From the NCBI GenBank assembly GCA_020284085.1, contig JACEVL010000203.1, forward strand, positions 186,001-250,000: a DNA stretch of 64,000 bases, given 5' to 3'. The notes beneath the pieces were generated by a model that ran no database searches, was not told where the DNA came from, and was given only the letters and a program-made list of their open reading frames with translations. A program made the position numbers and the translations under genes. Of the stretch, positions 1 to 10,800 are shown piece after piece. Within the stretch, counting starts at the first letter, position 1, and each line of letters begins with the position of its first letter. The DNA comes from Aporrectodea caliginosa (Eukaryota > Annelida > Clitellata > Crassiclitellata > Lumbricidae).

Positions 1-316
1 ATGATGGATGGATGGATGGATGGATGGACGGATGGATGGATGGATGAATGAATGGATGGATGGATGGATGGATGGATGGATGGATGGATGGATGGATGGA
101 TGGATGGATGGATGAATGGATGGAAGGAAGGATTGATGGATGGACGGGATGGACGGATGGACGGATGGATGGATGGATGAATGGATGAATGGATGGATGG
201 ATGGATGAATGGAGATGGATGGATGGATGGATGGATGGATGGATGGATGGATGAATGGATGGATGGATGGAGATGGATGGATGGATGAATGAATGGATGG
301 ATGAATGGATGAATGG

Positions 317-349
<33 letters not shown>

Positions 350-355
350 GGATTG

Positions 356-391
<36 letters not shown>

Positions 392-700
392 ATGGATGGA
401 TGAATGGATGGATGGATGGATGGATGGATGGATGGATGGATGGATGGATGGATGATGGATGAATGATGGATGGATGGATGAATGAATGGATGGATGCATG
501 GCCGGACACATGCATGGATGGACGGAAGAACAGATCGAAGGATGGATGGATGGAAGGATTGAATGGAAGGATGGACGGAAGAACAGATGGATGGAATCAT
601 GGATGGATGGACGGATGGATGGAAAACAGAAAGGAAGAGAAGGACAGATGGATGAACTGATGGATGGATGGGACAGATACAGAAATGTAAGAAATGACTG
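1..700. repeat. (GATG)n microsatellite array
   Basis: The first 700 bases are a tetranucleotide array of GGAT/GATG units, almost pure up to about 480 and then degrading through variants with ACGG, AAGG and GAAT. Short open frames rich in M, D, G and W run through it only because the 4-bp unit has no stop in some frames. The array continues off the left edge. Confidence 0.95.
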
Positions 701-1171
701 GAAAGCATGAACTTTAGGACAATGGCAGAATAACGCATACAGATAGCAATGCAGCAAGAAGAAAGCGTGAAAAACAAAAGTGCAAATGATCTGCATTGTT
801 CACACCACACGTGTCAAGAAATCGAGGTGTAACAAGGCAAACTGTACTAAGCGCAAGCAACAATCGAATATTAATTAGACAGCTAATGAAGACGACTCGC
901 TCCGGTTACTCGATAGAACTTGCAACAGACACAGTGAGTGCAACAGAACAGCATGACAGCATTTAATCAAGTGTCGACGAATACTGATACCCGCGAGCCC
1001 TTAGAACCAGCGATCACTTGGTCATCATCATCGTCTGATGCGCTAAAGTTATTTTCTCTGAACACCTGAACAGTTCATTTAACATAACTTTTACTCGGCT
1101 AATACTAAGTAAGTCAGTAAGTATGGTCTTTAATACACCATTTGCAAACGCACAATGGGACAACAGTTATA
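701..1171. other. Unannotated spacer
   Basis: AT-rich unique sequence between the microsatellite and the first inverted-repeat element. I see no coding exon, repeat or RNA gene in it. Confidence 0.5.
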
Positions 1172-1554
1172 TGTGACCTCGGCCGAGAGAAGGGACCACT
1201 TGTCGGGAAGGGACTTATTACCAGTTTCCATAAGCTTTATACCGTCAGAAAATCAGGGTGAAAATTTCAGAATGTTTGGCTCAAAATGTATGCACTTTTT
1301 TAAGAAAATATAAAATATAATTTGGCGGGAAATCACCTATAAATATTGAAACTGTCTCCGCCCGATACGTTAATACCAGATTTTGGACTTACCGGTAATA
1401 CATCACATGAAGTAACATAGGTCGCTATGCAGCGACTATTAGCTTCAGAATCAGTAATTAGATGCAAAAATCAATAATCACGATATTACAAAAAGACCAT
1501 TTTCCGGCTGATCTAGAAAGCGACAAGTGGTCCCTTCTCTCGGCCGAGGTCACA
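1172..1554. mobile_element. MITE with TGTGACC terminal inverted repeats
   Basis: The ends are perfect inverted repeats of about 34 bp beginning TGTGACCTCGGCCGAGAG. The flanks read TTATA on the left and TATAA on the right, which suggests a TA-type target duplication. There is no transposase, so this is a non-autonomous DNA element of 383 bp. Three other elements in the window (22791, 23861, 27102) begin with the same TGTGACC heptamer but differ inside. Confidence 0.8.
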
Positions 1555-1716
1555 TATAATGATAATGATAAAACATTGAAGTAATAATATTAATAATAAT
1601 AACGCATAGTTATACAACATAAACACAGAACGGGATATATACCAGAATGGAAAGACCAGAAACAGATACAGAAACAGAAAAGATACAGAAACACAGTTGC
1701 CTAGCAAGGTATGAAC

Positions 1717-2157
1717 TAGAGCTGTACCGATTAAACGAATATATGCGTAATCGGGCTGATCATTACAACAATCGGTATAATCGGGTATAGGCAGAAATAA
1801 TCGGTTAATCGGTGCCGATGTCAAAAGTGTGTTATAATTTAATAATTTTACTTGAATTATTGCATATTCCAAGTTTTTTTATCGATTTTCATCTATCGTT
1901 TCACGTCCCGCATTAAAACATATCGTTAACAACTTCCCAACTGAATTTAAACGTCCACCCTTATAGTTGTGATGATAGATTACTAGTTTATATTTCGGAA
2001 CAGAACATTTTGACTAAACAAATAATGAAATATTCAGTCTCATAATGGGTATTGGCAGTTTAATAATTGGCTATACGCGGTATCGGTATCGGCAATTTAA
2101 TAATCGGCCAAACGCGGTATTGGCATAATCGGCAAAAGCTATATCGGTACAGCTCTA
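1717..2157. mobile_element. hAT-like MITE, TSD gtatgaac
   Basis: The element starts TAGAGCTGTACCGAT and ends with the inverted copy (ATCGGTACAGCTCTA). It is flanked on both sides by the same 8-bp sequence gtatgaac (1709-1716 and 2158-2165). An 8-bp duplication is the hallmark of hAT-superfamily insertion. The inside is made of AATCGG/CGGTAT variants and carries no transposase. Confidence 0.88.
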
Positions 2158-2292
2158 GTATGAACACAGTCAATGGTTAAAGATTCAGTGAATCTGCAGA
2201 AGTATGGTAAGCTGTAACACATAAGAAGTAAGAGGGAACAGAAATGAACATCAAAACAACATGTAAAGCACTTCCTTCCACATAAATTAGTT

Positions 2293-2326
2293 CCTTTGCG
2301 CTTTAACGACGAGCGTGTACTAAAAG
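2293..2326. repeat. Half copy of the 71-bp hairpin repeat
   Basis: The sequence CTTTAACGACGAGCGTGTAC here matches one arm and the start of the loop of the 71-bp palindromic element present in full at 22463, 28218 and 50187. The second arm is absent. Confidence 0.7.
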
Positions 2327-2546
2327 TGACTTGGAAATGCAGCTCATCGGTGAAGTGTTAAAACTAGGGTCACTGCCTGCTTGCCTGTCCACCCACTTGT
2401 CAGTGTGTCTGCTTGCCTGACAGATAGATCATGTATCTATCCATCTGTTTTCCTACCATTACACCTTACCATGAACAAATGTATACCCGGTAAGTATGTA
2501 TACAGATGTACATAATACAATTTTGAATTTTGCACATGGTATAGTG

Positions 2547-2899
2547 CAGTGCTGTCCAACCTTTTTGACACGGCGGGTCACTGAAGAAGTTACTCTTGAA
2601 GCCGAGGGCCGCACCAGTCAACTCAAAAGCAATGACTAAATTTACTGAAAAATTATTAACTACCTGGTATATTAAAATTAATTATGGAGTTATCACATGA
2701 ATGCATCCTGGGATATGGATTTTGTGTTCACATTTTCAAATAATAAGCCAAGTTACGAACAAATAGCTATACAAGTAGGACATTGACTTTATCTTTTACT
2801 TAATACAGAAATTGCAAATATTTAGCCACCTCAGGCGGGCCGTTTAGAATCAGCTCGAGGGCCGCATGCGGCCCGCGGGCCACGGGTTGGACAGCACTG
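2547..2899. mobile_element. hAT-like MITE, TSD gtatagtg
   Basis: The ends are CAGTGCTGTCCAACC and its inverted copy, flanked by exact 8-bp duplications gtatagtg (2539-2546 and 2900-2907). At 353 bp it is non-autonomous. The inside has the GGCCGC-rich edges and AT-rich centre common in hAT MITEs. A truncated relative lies at 49386. Confidence 0.9.
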
Positions 2900-2907
2900 G
2901 TATAGTG

Positions 2908-3582
2908 TAACGCTGGAACATACAGAGAGTTTTATGCACATACCAAAAGGTGAAATGAACCGCCCACTTTGTTTAGAAGCTGTTCCAAGATCAACCACCC
3001 AATTAATTAAGAACCCATTATTTTGCCAAGCATTTAAAATTCCCAAAGTCAGAAATACGTAAACCTAAAGCTTCTAAATCCATTTCAATCCCCGTGGAAC
3101 TTAAATCAGGCAACTTTGCAGCAAATGTTTTTGAGAGATTCGACAGAAATATCCAATAAATGTTCTGACATACATCACTGTATCAAATTATTCAATTATT
3201 TTATACGGATTCCATTCAGTACTTAGCATACCATCGAATGCATTAAATACTATGCAAGTTAATTATTAGAAGTTAGTAAAATACTAAACAACAATTTATA
3301 ACTATGCACAACATCTAGAAAGCCATTTTCACCATTTGGAAAACTCATCACAAATTCAATGCAAAAATTAAATAAACAGCCAAATAAATAAAATAACATT
3401 AAAAACCATAAAAACAAAAAAAATTAAAAAAGCTGAAGAAAACACAGACAAAGAATACTAAACATACTCGCTCGAGCAGGGATAACGTAGACTTGAGGGC
3501 ACCTTCAGGACGGCCGAATGGAAACGAATACCTGTCCGAATATCAACAATAATTCAACTGTATTATAAAGAAATTGATGCAT
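2908..3582. other. AT-rich spacer
   Basis: No exon with splice sites, no long repeat and no RNA gene is visible in this AT-rich stretch. It may lie in a CADPS intron or 3' region, but I have no direct support. Confidence 0.4.
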
Positions 3583-3823
3583 GTATGCAAGCATGTATGT
3601 ATGTATGTATGTATGTATGTTATAGTGCCCCTTCAAGATTTCTACTCAGAGGCGCTCCCGACTACAGCGTGGACACTGAATCGGAGTTTCACGCCGAAGC
3701 GCATGAGCAATTGCGAGTGAAGGACTTGCCCAAGGTCCCTACGCGGCGGCTTGAGGTGGATTCGAACCCACAACCCTCCGGCTGCAAGGCACCGAACATA
3801 CCCCTACACCACCGTGCCCCATA
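3583..3823 (-). mobile_element. tRNA-derived SINE (family A)
   Basis: On the minus strand the head runs from about 3823 with a polymerase III B box (GGTTCGAATCC) and an A-box-like TGGTGTAGGGG. A body follows, then a tail ending AGGGGCACTATAAC and a (CATA)n microsatellite. The same structure occurs at 8120, 41295 and 41933. The tail (GCGCTATA) resembles the 3' end of L2/CR1-like LINEs found here, which suggests the SINE borrows their retrotransposition machinery. The 86-aa open frame across it is a by-product. Confidence 0.85.
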
Positions 3824-3927
3824 TATGTGTGTTGTACATTTGTAACTGTAATGACGACAGTTCATATGTACAGCATCATTAAACGTAGGAAGCTACTTTT
3901 AGATGATTGTATTTAGGTGTGTGTATA

Positions 3928-3930
<3 letters not shown>

Positions 3931-3991
<61 letters not shown>

Positions 3992-4260
3992 CGCACACAT
4001 GTGTGGGTGTGTAGTCATGTAAGTTTACGTATGGATGCATTCATGTAGGAATGTATGTATGTAGATATGTATATATGCATGTAGGTTTGTATGTAAATAC
4101 TTACATATGTAACTATGTACATATGCATTTGTATGTATAATTATAAGTATGCATGTATGCATTGATGTATCTGTGCATGGATATGCATGTGAGCATGTAA
4201 GCACATATGCACACAGTCATGCACTTATGCATGTATCCATACATATATGTATCAATGCAC
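3931..4260. repeat. (AT)n then degenerate ATGTATG-type satellite
   Basis: A pure (AT)n tract from about 3933 to 3986 is followed by roughly 270 bp of degenerate ATGTATGCATG-type purine-pyrimidine repeats. Confidence 0.9.
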
Positions 4261-4794
4261 TTACCATACTACCGTTTTAGTGAATCTCTGAAACAGTGCA
4301 CCCTAGGGGTCACTGATTCACATAAGTGTCTTGCAAGATGGGTTTAAATTGAACGTTAAACAGAAGGAAGGAAAGCCGAAAGGATCAATTTCATGAATGG
4401 GATCCATACATGAATCCGTGTCAGGATATAAGGGAAACCGATCCCTGACCACCGAGGATATAACCGGTAGCTGAGTGCAACGACACTCAAGTGCAGACAA
4501 ATGAAGCCCATCCTAGCAGAAAAGATCTTAAACGTTATCCATTTCACAATTATCCATTATGCAGCCAAAGTTGTAGTGTTTCTCATAACACTACACTATG
4601 GTTTTGACTTTCTATCAGCCTTCAGTGCAATATAGCTGCAGCAGAAGGTACTCCAAAACTTGATCCCTGGCTCAACTGATGCGCATACAGTGTGTTAACA
4701 AATGCGCTAATTACCTACTAACTTAATACTCATTCACAGTCTACAGCCTATCATTCATTCATTCATTCATTCATTCATTCATTCATTCATATGC

Positions 4795-4873
4795 AACATT
4801 TATATAGCGCCCCTTCAAGAAAAATACTCAGAGCTCCCAACTCCAGCATGGCTAAAAAGAACAGTCTTCAGGT
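4795..4873 (-). mobile_element. LINE (L2/CR1-like) 3' end, part 1
   Basis: On the minus strand this is the last piece of a LINE ending in TATATAAATG and a (TGAA)n tail (4750-4795 on the plus strand). It matches the fragments at 9725, 10595 and 12306. The element is interrupted by the hAT-like insertion at 4874-6255 and seems to resume at 6256. Confidence 0.7.
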
Positions 4874-6255
4874 TAGTGATGTGAGGCGGAAAAATTGTCC
4901 GGAAAATTTCATATTTTTCCGGAAAACAGTGTTTTTTTCCGGAAAATTTTCCAATATTTTTCCATCAATATAATAAATACTAAATAAAAATTTAAATACA
5001 TAATAATGTTTAAACATCACTCATGCTATACTATCTTATGTAGTTATAACTGATATGTTTATTCAATAGATGGCACTGTTAGTGTTTACTGCTCAGTTTG
5101 TTCACAACTCTCAACAACCAATCAATCAATCATCATTTATTGTTAACCTTTCGAACAGTGCATTTACAAATATACAGTTTTCATCGTAATGTAACAAGGG
5201 TCCTAAAGGGATAAATATCCCACTAAATTGGTAATGGGGTCACCCATTACCAGATAGCAAAATCTAGGGACAGTTGCAATTGCTATCTAGTTCAAGATAT
5301 CTCGATTCACTAAAGAACAGTTCAGGAAAATAGATAATTTGTTTACCATATTTAACAATGACAATACACTTTAAAATTAATTGGAATTAAACGTCACTGT
5401 TAATTTAGAGAAAATATTTTTTAGGATTTAGTCTCCTTAATATTTTTTAGTTATGAAAATATGAAATAAAAGCAGCAATTGATGCAGTAATACTACTAAT
5501 ACTAATCTTCGCCCCAGGCCGCACGATTTTAAGCTCCCAGCCAAAGACGATAAAAACTATATACCAAGAGTTTTATATAGAAAGTAGCAAATAATCCTTT
5601 TTATGAGAACAATGATAGCAACGAACTTACTATCTAATTTCTAATTTAACTTGTACCTGGATGCGGTGTGACATCCCGAATAATCAATAAACGAAGATAT
5701 ATATACTACAGATTCTGCAACAGATTAATTCTCATGAGGCCCATTATACTATTATTTTATGTCTTGAAATATAATGTTATTGGCATTGCCATTGCAGTCT
5801 GACACTAATCTATTTTCAAATCTGCTTTTCTTGGTAAGTAGCAAAAGAATGTGTTTTAGTTTAATCACTTAGCTATGAGCTGTTGCCTTCAGTGAGCGGT
5901 GCATGGACTATAAAGGCAAAGCTGACTAATAGCTGAGCAGCCGACAAAATGTCAAATTGCCAGACTGTATAATACTGATAGTTCATAACACTAACAACAT
6001 ATCAAGCCAGGCTACTCTAGCCTGAACCGCTAATGAACAGTCCTTAATCTTTATTTTAATTTTTTTAAGGTGAATATTGCCTGCATTGACAGGAACTTAA
6101 AAAGAAAAAAAATTTCTAGTGTCATCTCATACTGAAAATCTGACATCATGAGTTAAATGTATTTTTCCGGTTCTGCGGAAAATTTCCGGAAAATGTCTGG
6201 AAAATTTCCGGAAAATTTTCCGGAAAATACTTTTCCGGAAAAAGCTACATCACTA
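4874..6255. mobile_element. hAT-like element, TSD cttcaggt, inserted in a LINE tail
   Basis: The ends are TAGTGATGT and ACATCACTA, with TTTTCCGGAAAA-type subterminal repeats on both sides. Exact 8-bp duplications cttcaggt flank it (4866-4873 and 6256-6263). It is 1382 bp long without a transposase frame, so it is non-autonomous. The many GGAAAATTTTCC subterminal repeats resemble transposase binding sites. It splits an older LINE 3' end. Confidence 0.88.
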
Positions 6256-6263
6256 CTTCAGGT

Positions 6264-7195
6264 GAGAAAAGAACAGAGGATAGAAGGTCCTTGGAAAGAG
6301 ATGAAGCTATCACTTATTACAAAACTTCTAAATCCTAGAGTTTAAACAGTTTTAAATGCTTAGGAAACAAGCAGTTTTGTTTTTTCACTTCTAATTTTAA
6401 CAATCTAATTGACAGAGGTAATTTTCATACCATCTGCTACCACCTAGCCAGTTGACAATGACGAATCTCCAATTTTCTCTAAATTGATTCGTAATTAAAA
6501 AACATTTAGTTCTAATTAGCACGGTATGGTTCGGGGTGGTCTTCGACAGATTTTATTTTCGTCTGAATCATAGTCACATCAGAAAAACTTGCCGCCATAC
6601 TAACATCTGCACCAGATGGTCGTCTGCTCAATTGTTTCGGCGGCAGCGTATTTACATACACCCACGCACAAAAACAACGTTTAATGACTTTAACAAATGC
6701 ATATTGTGAGTTGGTATGTATTGAATCTGGTATTTGCAAAATTCACTGTTCAGAAATCTTCCCTCAGGCATTATCTACCGTAATTTTTTACGTCGGCAAC
6801 CCGCGTTTAATTGCTTTCGACATGACCTGCAGGCATTAGGTTCAATATTTGCACGTATTTATTGACTGTCTTTCCGGCACATCCAGTGAAGTTGTATGCC
6901 CCAAAGTCAAAGCCAACATTAAAAGCTAAAAGAAGGCACAACTACATACATACTCAGTTTATTCAAGAAATCAAACATTCATTCTGCCCGTCCTGTCTCG
7001 GTAAAGACTGAACACGCCCAGGGACCACGCATGGATCAATACGAATTAAACGTAGTGTACTGGACCATTTATATAGCACCAGCGAGTAATCACTCCCCGC
7101 TGAACTCCAGCGGCAAAGGTCATTTGCGCCGCAGCCAATGCCTGACAGATATCAATTACAAAGAAACTGAAAGGCTGCATGGAGGATGCAAAAAT
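6264..7195. other. Spacer with no recognised gene
   Basis: The first part may be the remainder of the interrupted LINE 3' end. After that I see unique sequence with short open frames but no splice-bounded exon that resembles the missing CADPS 3' exons. Confidence 0.4.
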
Positions 7196-7202
7196 CATTT
7201 GT

Positions 7203-7672
7203 CTGACTTGGGAAAGACAATGTCTGATGGGAGAAGGACAATGTCTGAGTTGGGGAAGGACAATGTCTGACTCGGGGAAGGACAATGTCTGACTCAGGGA
7301 AGAACAGTGCCTGACTAGTGGAGGGACAATGTCTGACTCGGGAAGGACAATGTCTGACTCGGGGAAGGACAATGTCTGACTCGGGGAAGGACAATATCTG
7401 ACTTGGGGAAGGACAATGTCTGAGTTGGGGAAGGACAATGTCTAATGGGGAAGGACAATGTCTAATGGGGAGGACAACGTCTGATTGGGGAAAGACAATG
7501 TCTAATGGGGGAAGGACAATGCTTAATGGGAAAGGACAATGTCTGACTCGGGGAGGGACAATGCCTGACTCGGGGAGGGACAATGCCTGACTCGGGGAGG
7601 GACAATATCTGACTCGGGAAGGACAATGCCTGACTCGGGGAAGGACAATGTCTGACTCGGGAAAGACATGAA
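7203..7672. repeat. 22-bp minisatellite
   Basis: About twenty tandem copies of a unit of roughly 22 bp with core GACAATGTCTGACTCGGGG, with variants (TTGGGG, AATGGGG) and some shortened units. It lies just downstream of a CADPS exon and is presumably intronic. All minus-strand frames across it are open and rich in SPSQTLSF-type repeats; these are artefacts of the repeat. Confidence 0.95.
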
Positions 7673-7717
7673 GCCAATGTCGCATGTACTCCTGTCAATA
7701 TAAATCAAGGCACTGAC

Positions 7718-7819
7718 CGAAAATTTGTGATTTCTTTTTCCAGCAGAACACGTAAACGATCCCTGATGACTATGAAGATGTCTCTCTCTTCGTGCAAGAT
7801 AGATCCGATGCCGTCCGGC
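7718..7819 (-). CDS. CADPS: CADPS exon (after PDGIG)
   Basis: Acceptor TTTCAG precedes G-CCG-GAC; the exon encodes [13 protein letters not shown] then [14 protein letters not shown]. The donor is GTCAGT, slightly non-consensus. It is the most 3' exon found; length 102 bp, ending in phase 2. Confidence 0.85.
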
Positions 7820-10800
7820 CTGAAAGATGAGTTACACGTCAGAAATAAAAGTCCACCGGTGTCTGCTATTTCGGCAATTTCTTTTACGATTGTGGCCTGG
7901 GTTTTAACACGTTTTATTACAATTATTATGCATTATTAAACACCGCTATCTAATAACCAAGCAACGATCGATGGCATTGAACAATTGCACATGAAAAGAC
8001 TTGTACAAGGTTCCTACACAGTAACTGCTGCAATAGTAAATAATGTATGTATGTATGTATGTATGTATGTATGTATGTATGTATGTATGTATGTATGTAT
8101 ATATGTATGTATGAGGACTTGTTATAGCGCCCCTTCAAGATTTCTACTCAGAGGCGCTCCCGACTACAGCGCGGACACTGAATCGGAGTTTCACGCCGAA
8201 GCGCATGAGCAATTGCGAGTGAAGGACTTGCCCAGGGTCCCTACGCGGCGGCTTGAGGTGGATTCGAACCCGCAACCCTCCGGCTGCAAGGCACCGAACA
8301 TACCCCTACACCACCGCGCCCCACGATATAATAATAATAAATAATTATAATAATAATAATAAACATAATATTGTCGTGTTATTAATTCAAACTGACAAGT
8401 GCACAGTAAGATTACATGATATAGTAGTAACAGATGATAACAAGTTTAACAGGAGTCGAATTTAACTGTGTGGCAGCCTGCAAGGCTCCCATCTGTCATA
8501 CTGCTCGAACCCATACTCTCCATGTTACAAGGCAGATGATTACAACCATTGGCAAATGTGTTCAACACATATGTCTGCCTTCTGAGTCCAACTTTTCAAT
8601 GATCAACATCTGAATCAATTCATAAAAGATCTGCAGTAAACACAAGTTACTATTGGTTAATTAGATGGAAGACATTTTTTCACTTACCCGACATTGTAAA
8701 ACTGAAATGCTCACCCAGTGGTTCCAGCAAATATTAACCAAGTTCATCACAAAAGCAGCTATTTCCATCGAACCGCGGGATACCAGTGGAATCTTGCTTT
8801 TACTCTTGTTATATGTACATTGCAATTTTACCTAAAGGCAACTATTTCAGCATTCAAAAGTCAGTTTGGTACCCCCTCACACTATCAGCACAGATTCAAA
8901 TTCAACTCTGGATCCCACTGCATTTTAATGGATGTCCAGTCAATCAGAAAGTTATTCAGCGAAAACTTGGATTGTTCGGACATATTTGTAGAATGAAAGA
9001 GGACAGAAAGATCAAGGTCCTAATGTTTGGAATAATGGAAGGTACAAATAAAAGTGGCAGACCGCATAGAGAATGGACAGATGACATTCAAGAGTGGTGT
9101 GGAACAGATCTGCAGAAACTGTGTCACGCGGCTCAGAACAGAGTTGAATGGAGAGACATTGTGAAGAAGGCATCGGACACCTACGGGCACTGAGCCCATG
9201 GCTATTGATGATGATGAGTCAATCACGGTTAACAGTGGAACCACAGAATTCTTGGACACCACAAACAACAACAACAATCAGAAACAAAAGCTAAGGCACA
9301 TAGCAGAAATCGTGAAATTTCTAAGCTACCTGTTTCCGTGGACATGAGAAGCACAGAAGGCAAAGCTGTAGTGCATCAATGTCGGATCGATCATTATTCC
9401 CTGATCGGCGTGATCCAACAGATCGTTCAGGTAGGAAAGATGGCGCTTGCAACCTCGCACGCCATATCGAGCACAGTACTCATCTAAGACAAACACCTGC
9501 CCTGGGCTGAACCAACCCTACAAACACCAACCATGCAAAAAAGTATGCATATACACCTAGAGTAAGGTCATTTAAATTAAAAATATAATAATAATAATAA
9601 TCTTCGTTTATTAATTCAAACTGACACTCCGCAGTATGATTACGATGAACGGATGCAAAGTGAAAATAAAGATGCTCTAAAAACATTAACTGTTCCCTAG
9701 ATCAAGTACTGATACTTTTTATGGCCATTTGAAAACTTACCTATTTACCCGGGCTGGAGTTGGGAGCGCTTCTAAGTAGTTACCTTGAAGGGGCGTTATA
9801 TAAATTTTTGAATGAATGAATGAATGAATGAATTAACAATTACATTAGTAGCAATGAACGTGAAAACGAAGTTGCAGCTATTCCTTACCAGACACGTAAA
9901 CTGATCGTTAAGTCTGAATTCTAACGTCAACTTCTGAAGGACATTGAATAGATCGTGATGTTCGAATTTACTTGGATTGGCCTGTACATACTCATCGAGA
10001 CCGTGCTTTCGAGCCTTGTCTGCATCTGGAAGATCAATATCAATCTCATATTTAACATACATTTTTTTATTCATTACAAGCTCAGTATTGTAACTGAAAT
10101 TTTTTATGGTAAGGGATCAGATTGTCAATATCTTTGTCTTTTCTTTAAACTCAGTGTTGTCTGTTGAGTGTTTGAAACCCAGATCATCAAATGCAAGTCA
10201 CAAATACATAATACAATACAGTACAGTATAACGTGATTATTTTGGGCATTGGGAGGGCATTATTTGATAATGCCTTCCCAATGCTCTACTTTAAATAGAA
10301 TCAGAAGTAGTCAATATTAGGAAGGTAGATTTAGACACAACCAAATGAACCAATGAAGGCCGCCATTAGATACAGTACTAAACACAGGCACTTTTTCGCT
10401 ATTTTACATTAAGACTGGTTTAGAAAAGAAGAAGAGCAGTCCCTAAAGTTAGCCTTGTGGCAGCCAAGGGTATGAAGTGTTAGCGACTTCGTTTTCTAAG
10501 CCTCGGCATATGAGGACGGGTGGCCAGTCCTCTCCCTCGCTGTCAGACTGTCTCATCTTCCCACCAACAGTGTATGGTCAGTGTACTCATTCATTCATTT
10601 ATTCATCAAAAAATTAATAGTGCCCCTTTAAGGTAACTACTCAGGAGCGCTCCCAACCCAGCCAAGGCTAAAGAGGACAGTCTGAAGATTAGAGTAGAAC
10701 GCATCAAAAAAGACCCTCGGCAGCAGGCATTGATCCAGAGGGAGCCCAGTCCAGACCGTAGGACCAACAACAGAGAAAGCAAGGTGCTGCCTAATTGAGG

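Noticed and set aside
463..710. Small M/D/G/W-rich open frames
   Set aside because: They follow the (GATG)n microsatellite and have no independent coding evidence.
1513..1872. 119-codon minus-strand hydrophobic frame
   Set aside because: It crosses the end of one MITE and the start of another; AT-rich codons mimic membrane residues.
7203..7672. CRISPR-like array of short repeats
   Set aside because: The units are adjacent with no unique spacers, in a eukaryotic intron. It is a minisatellite.
7046..7708. Minus-strand frames of up to 177 codons with SPSQTLSF repeats
   Set aside because: Translation of the 22-bp minisatellite; several frames are open at once.
7985..8344. 119-codon plus-strand frame ([15 protein letters not shown]...)
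   Set aside because: It is the antisense of a family A SINE; the same peptide appears at 3585.
8718..9193. A host gene at this position
   Set aside because: The only recognisable part is a LINE ORF2 C-terminus; the preceding frame is unrelated.
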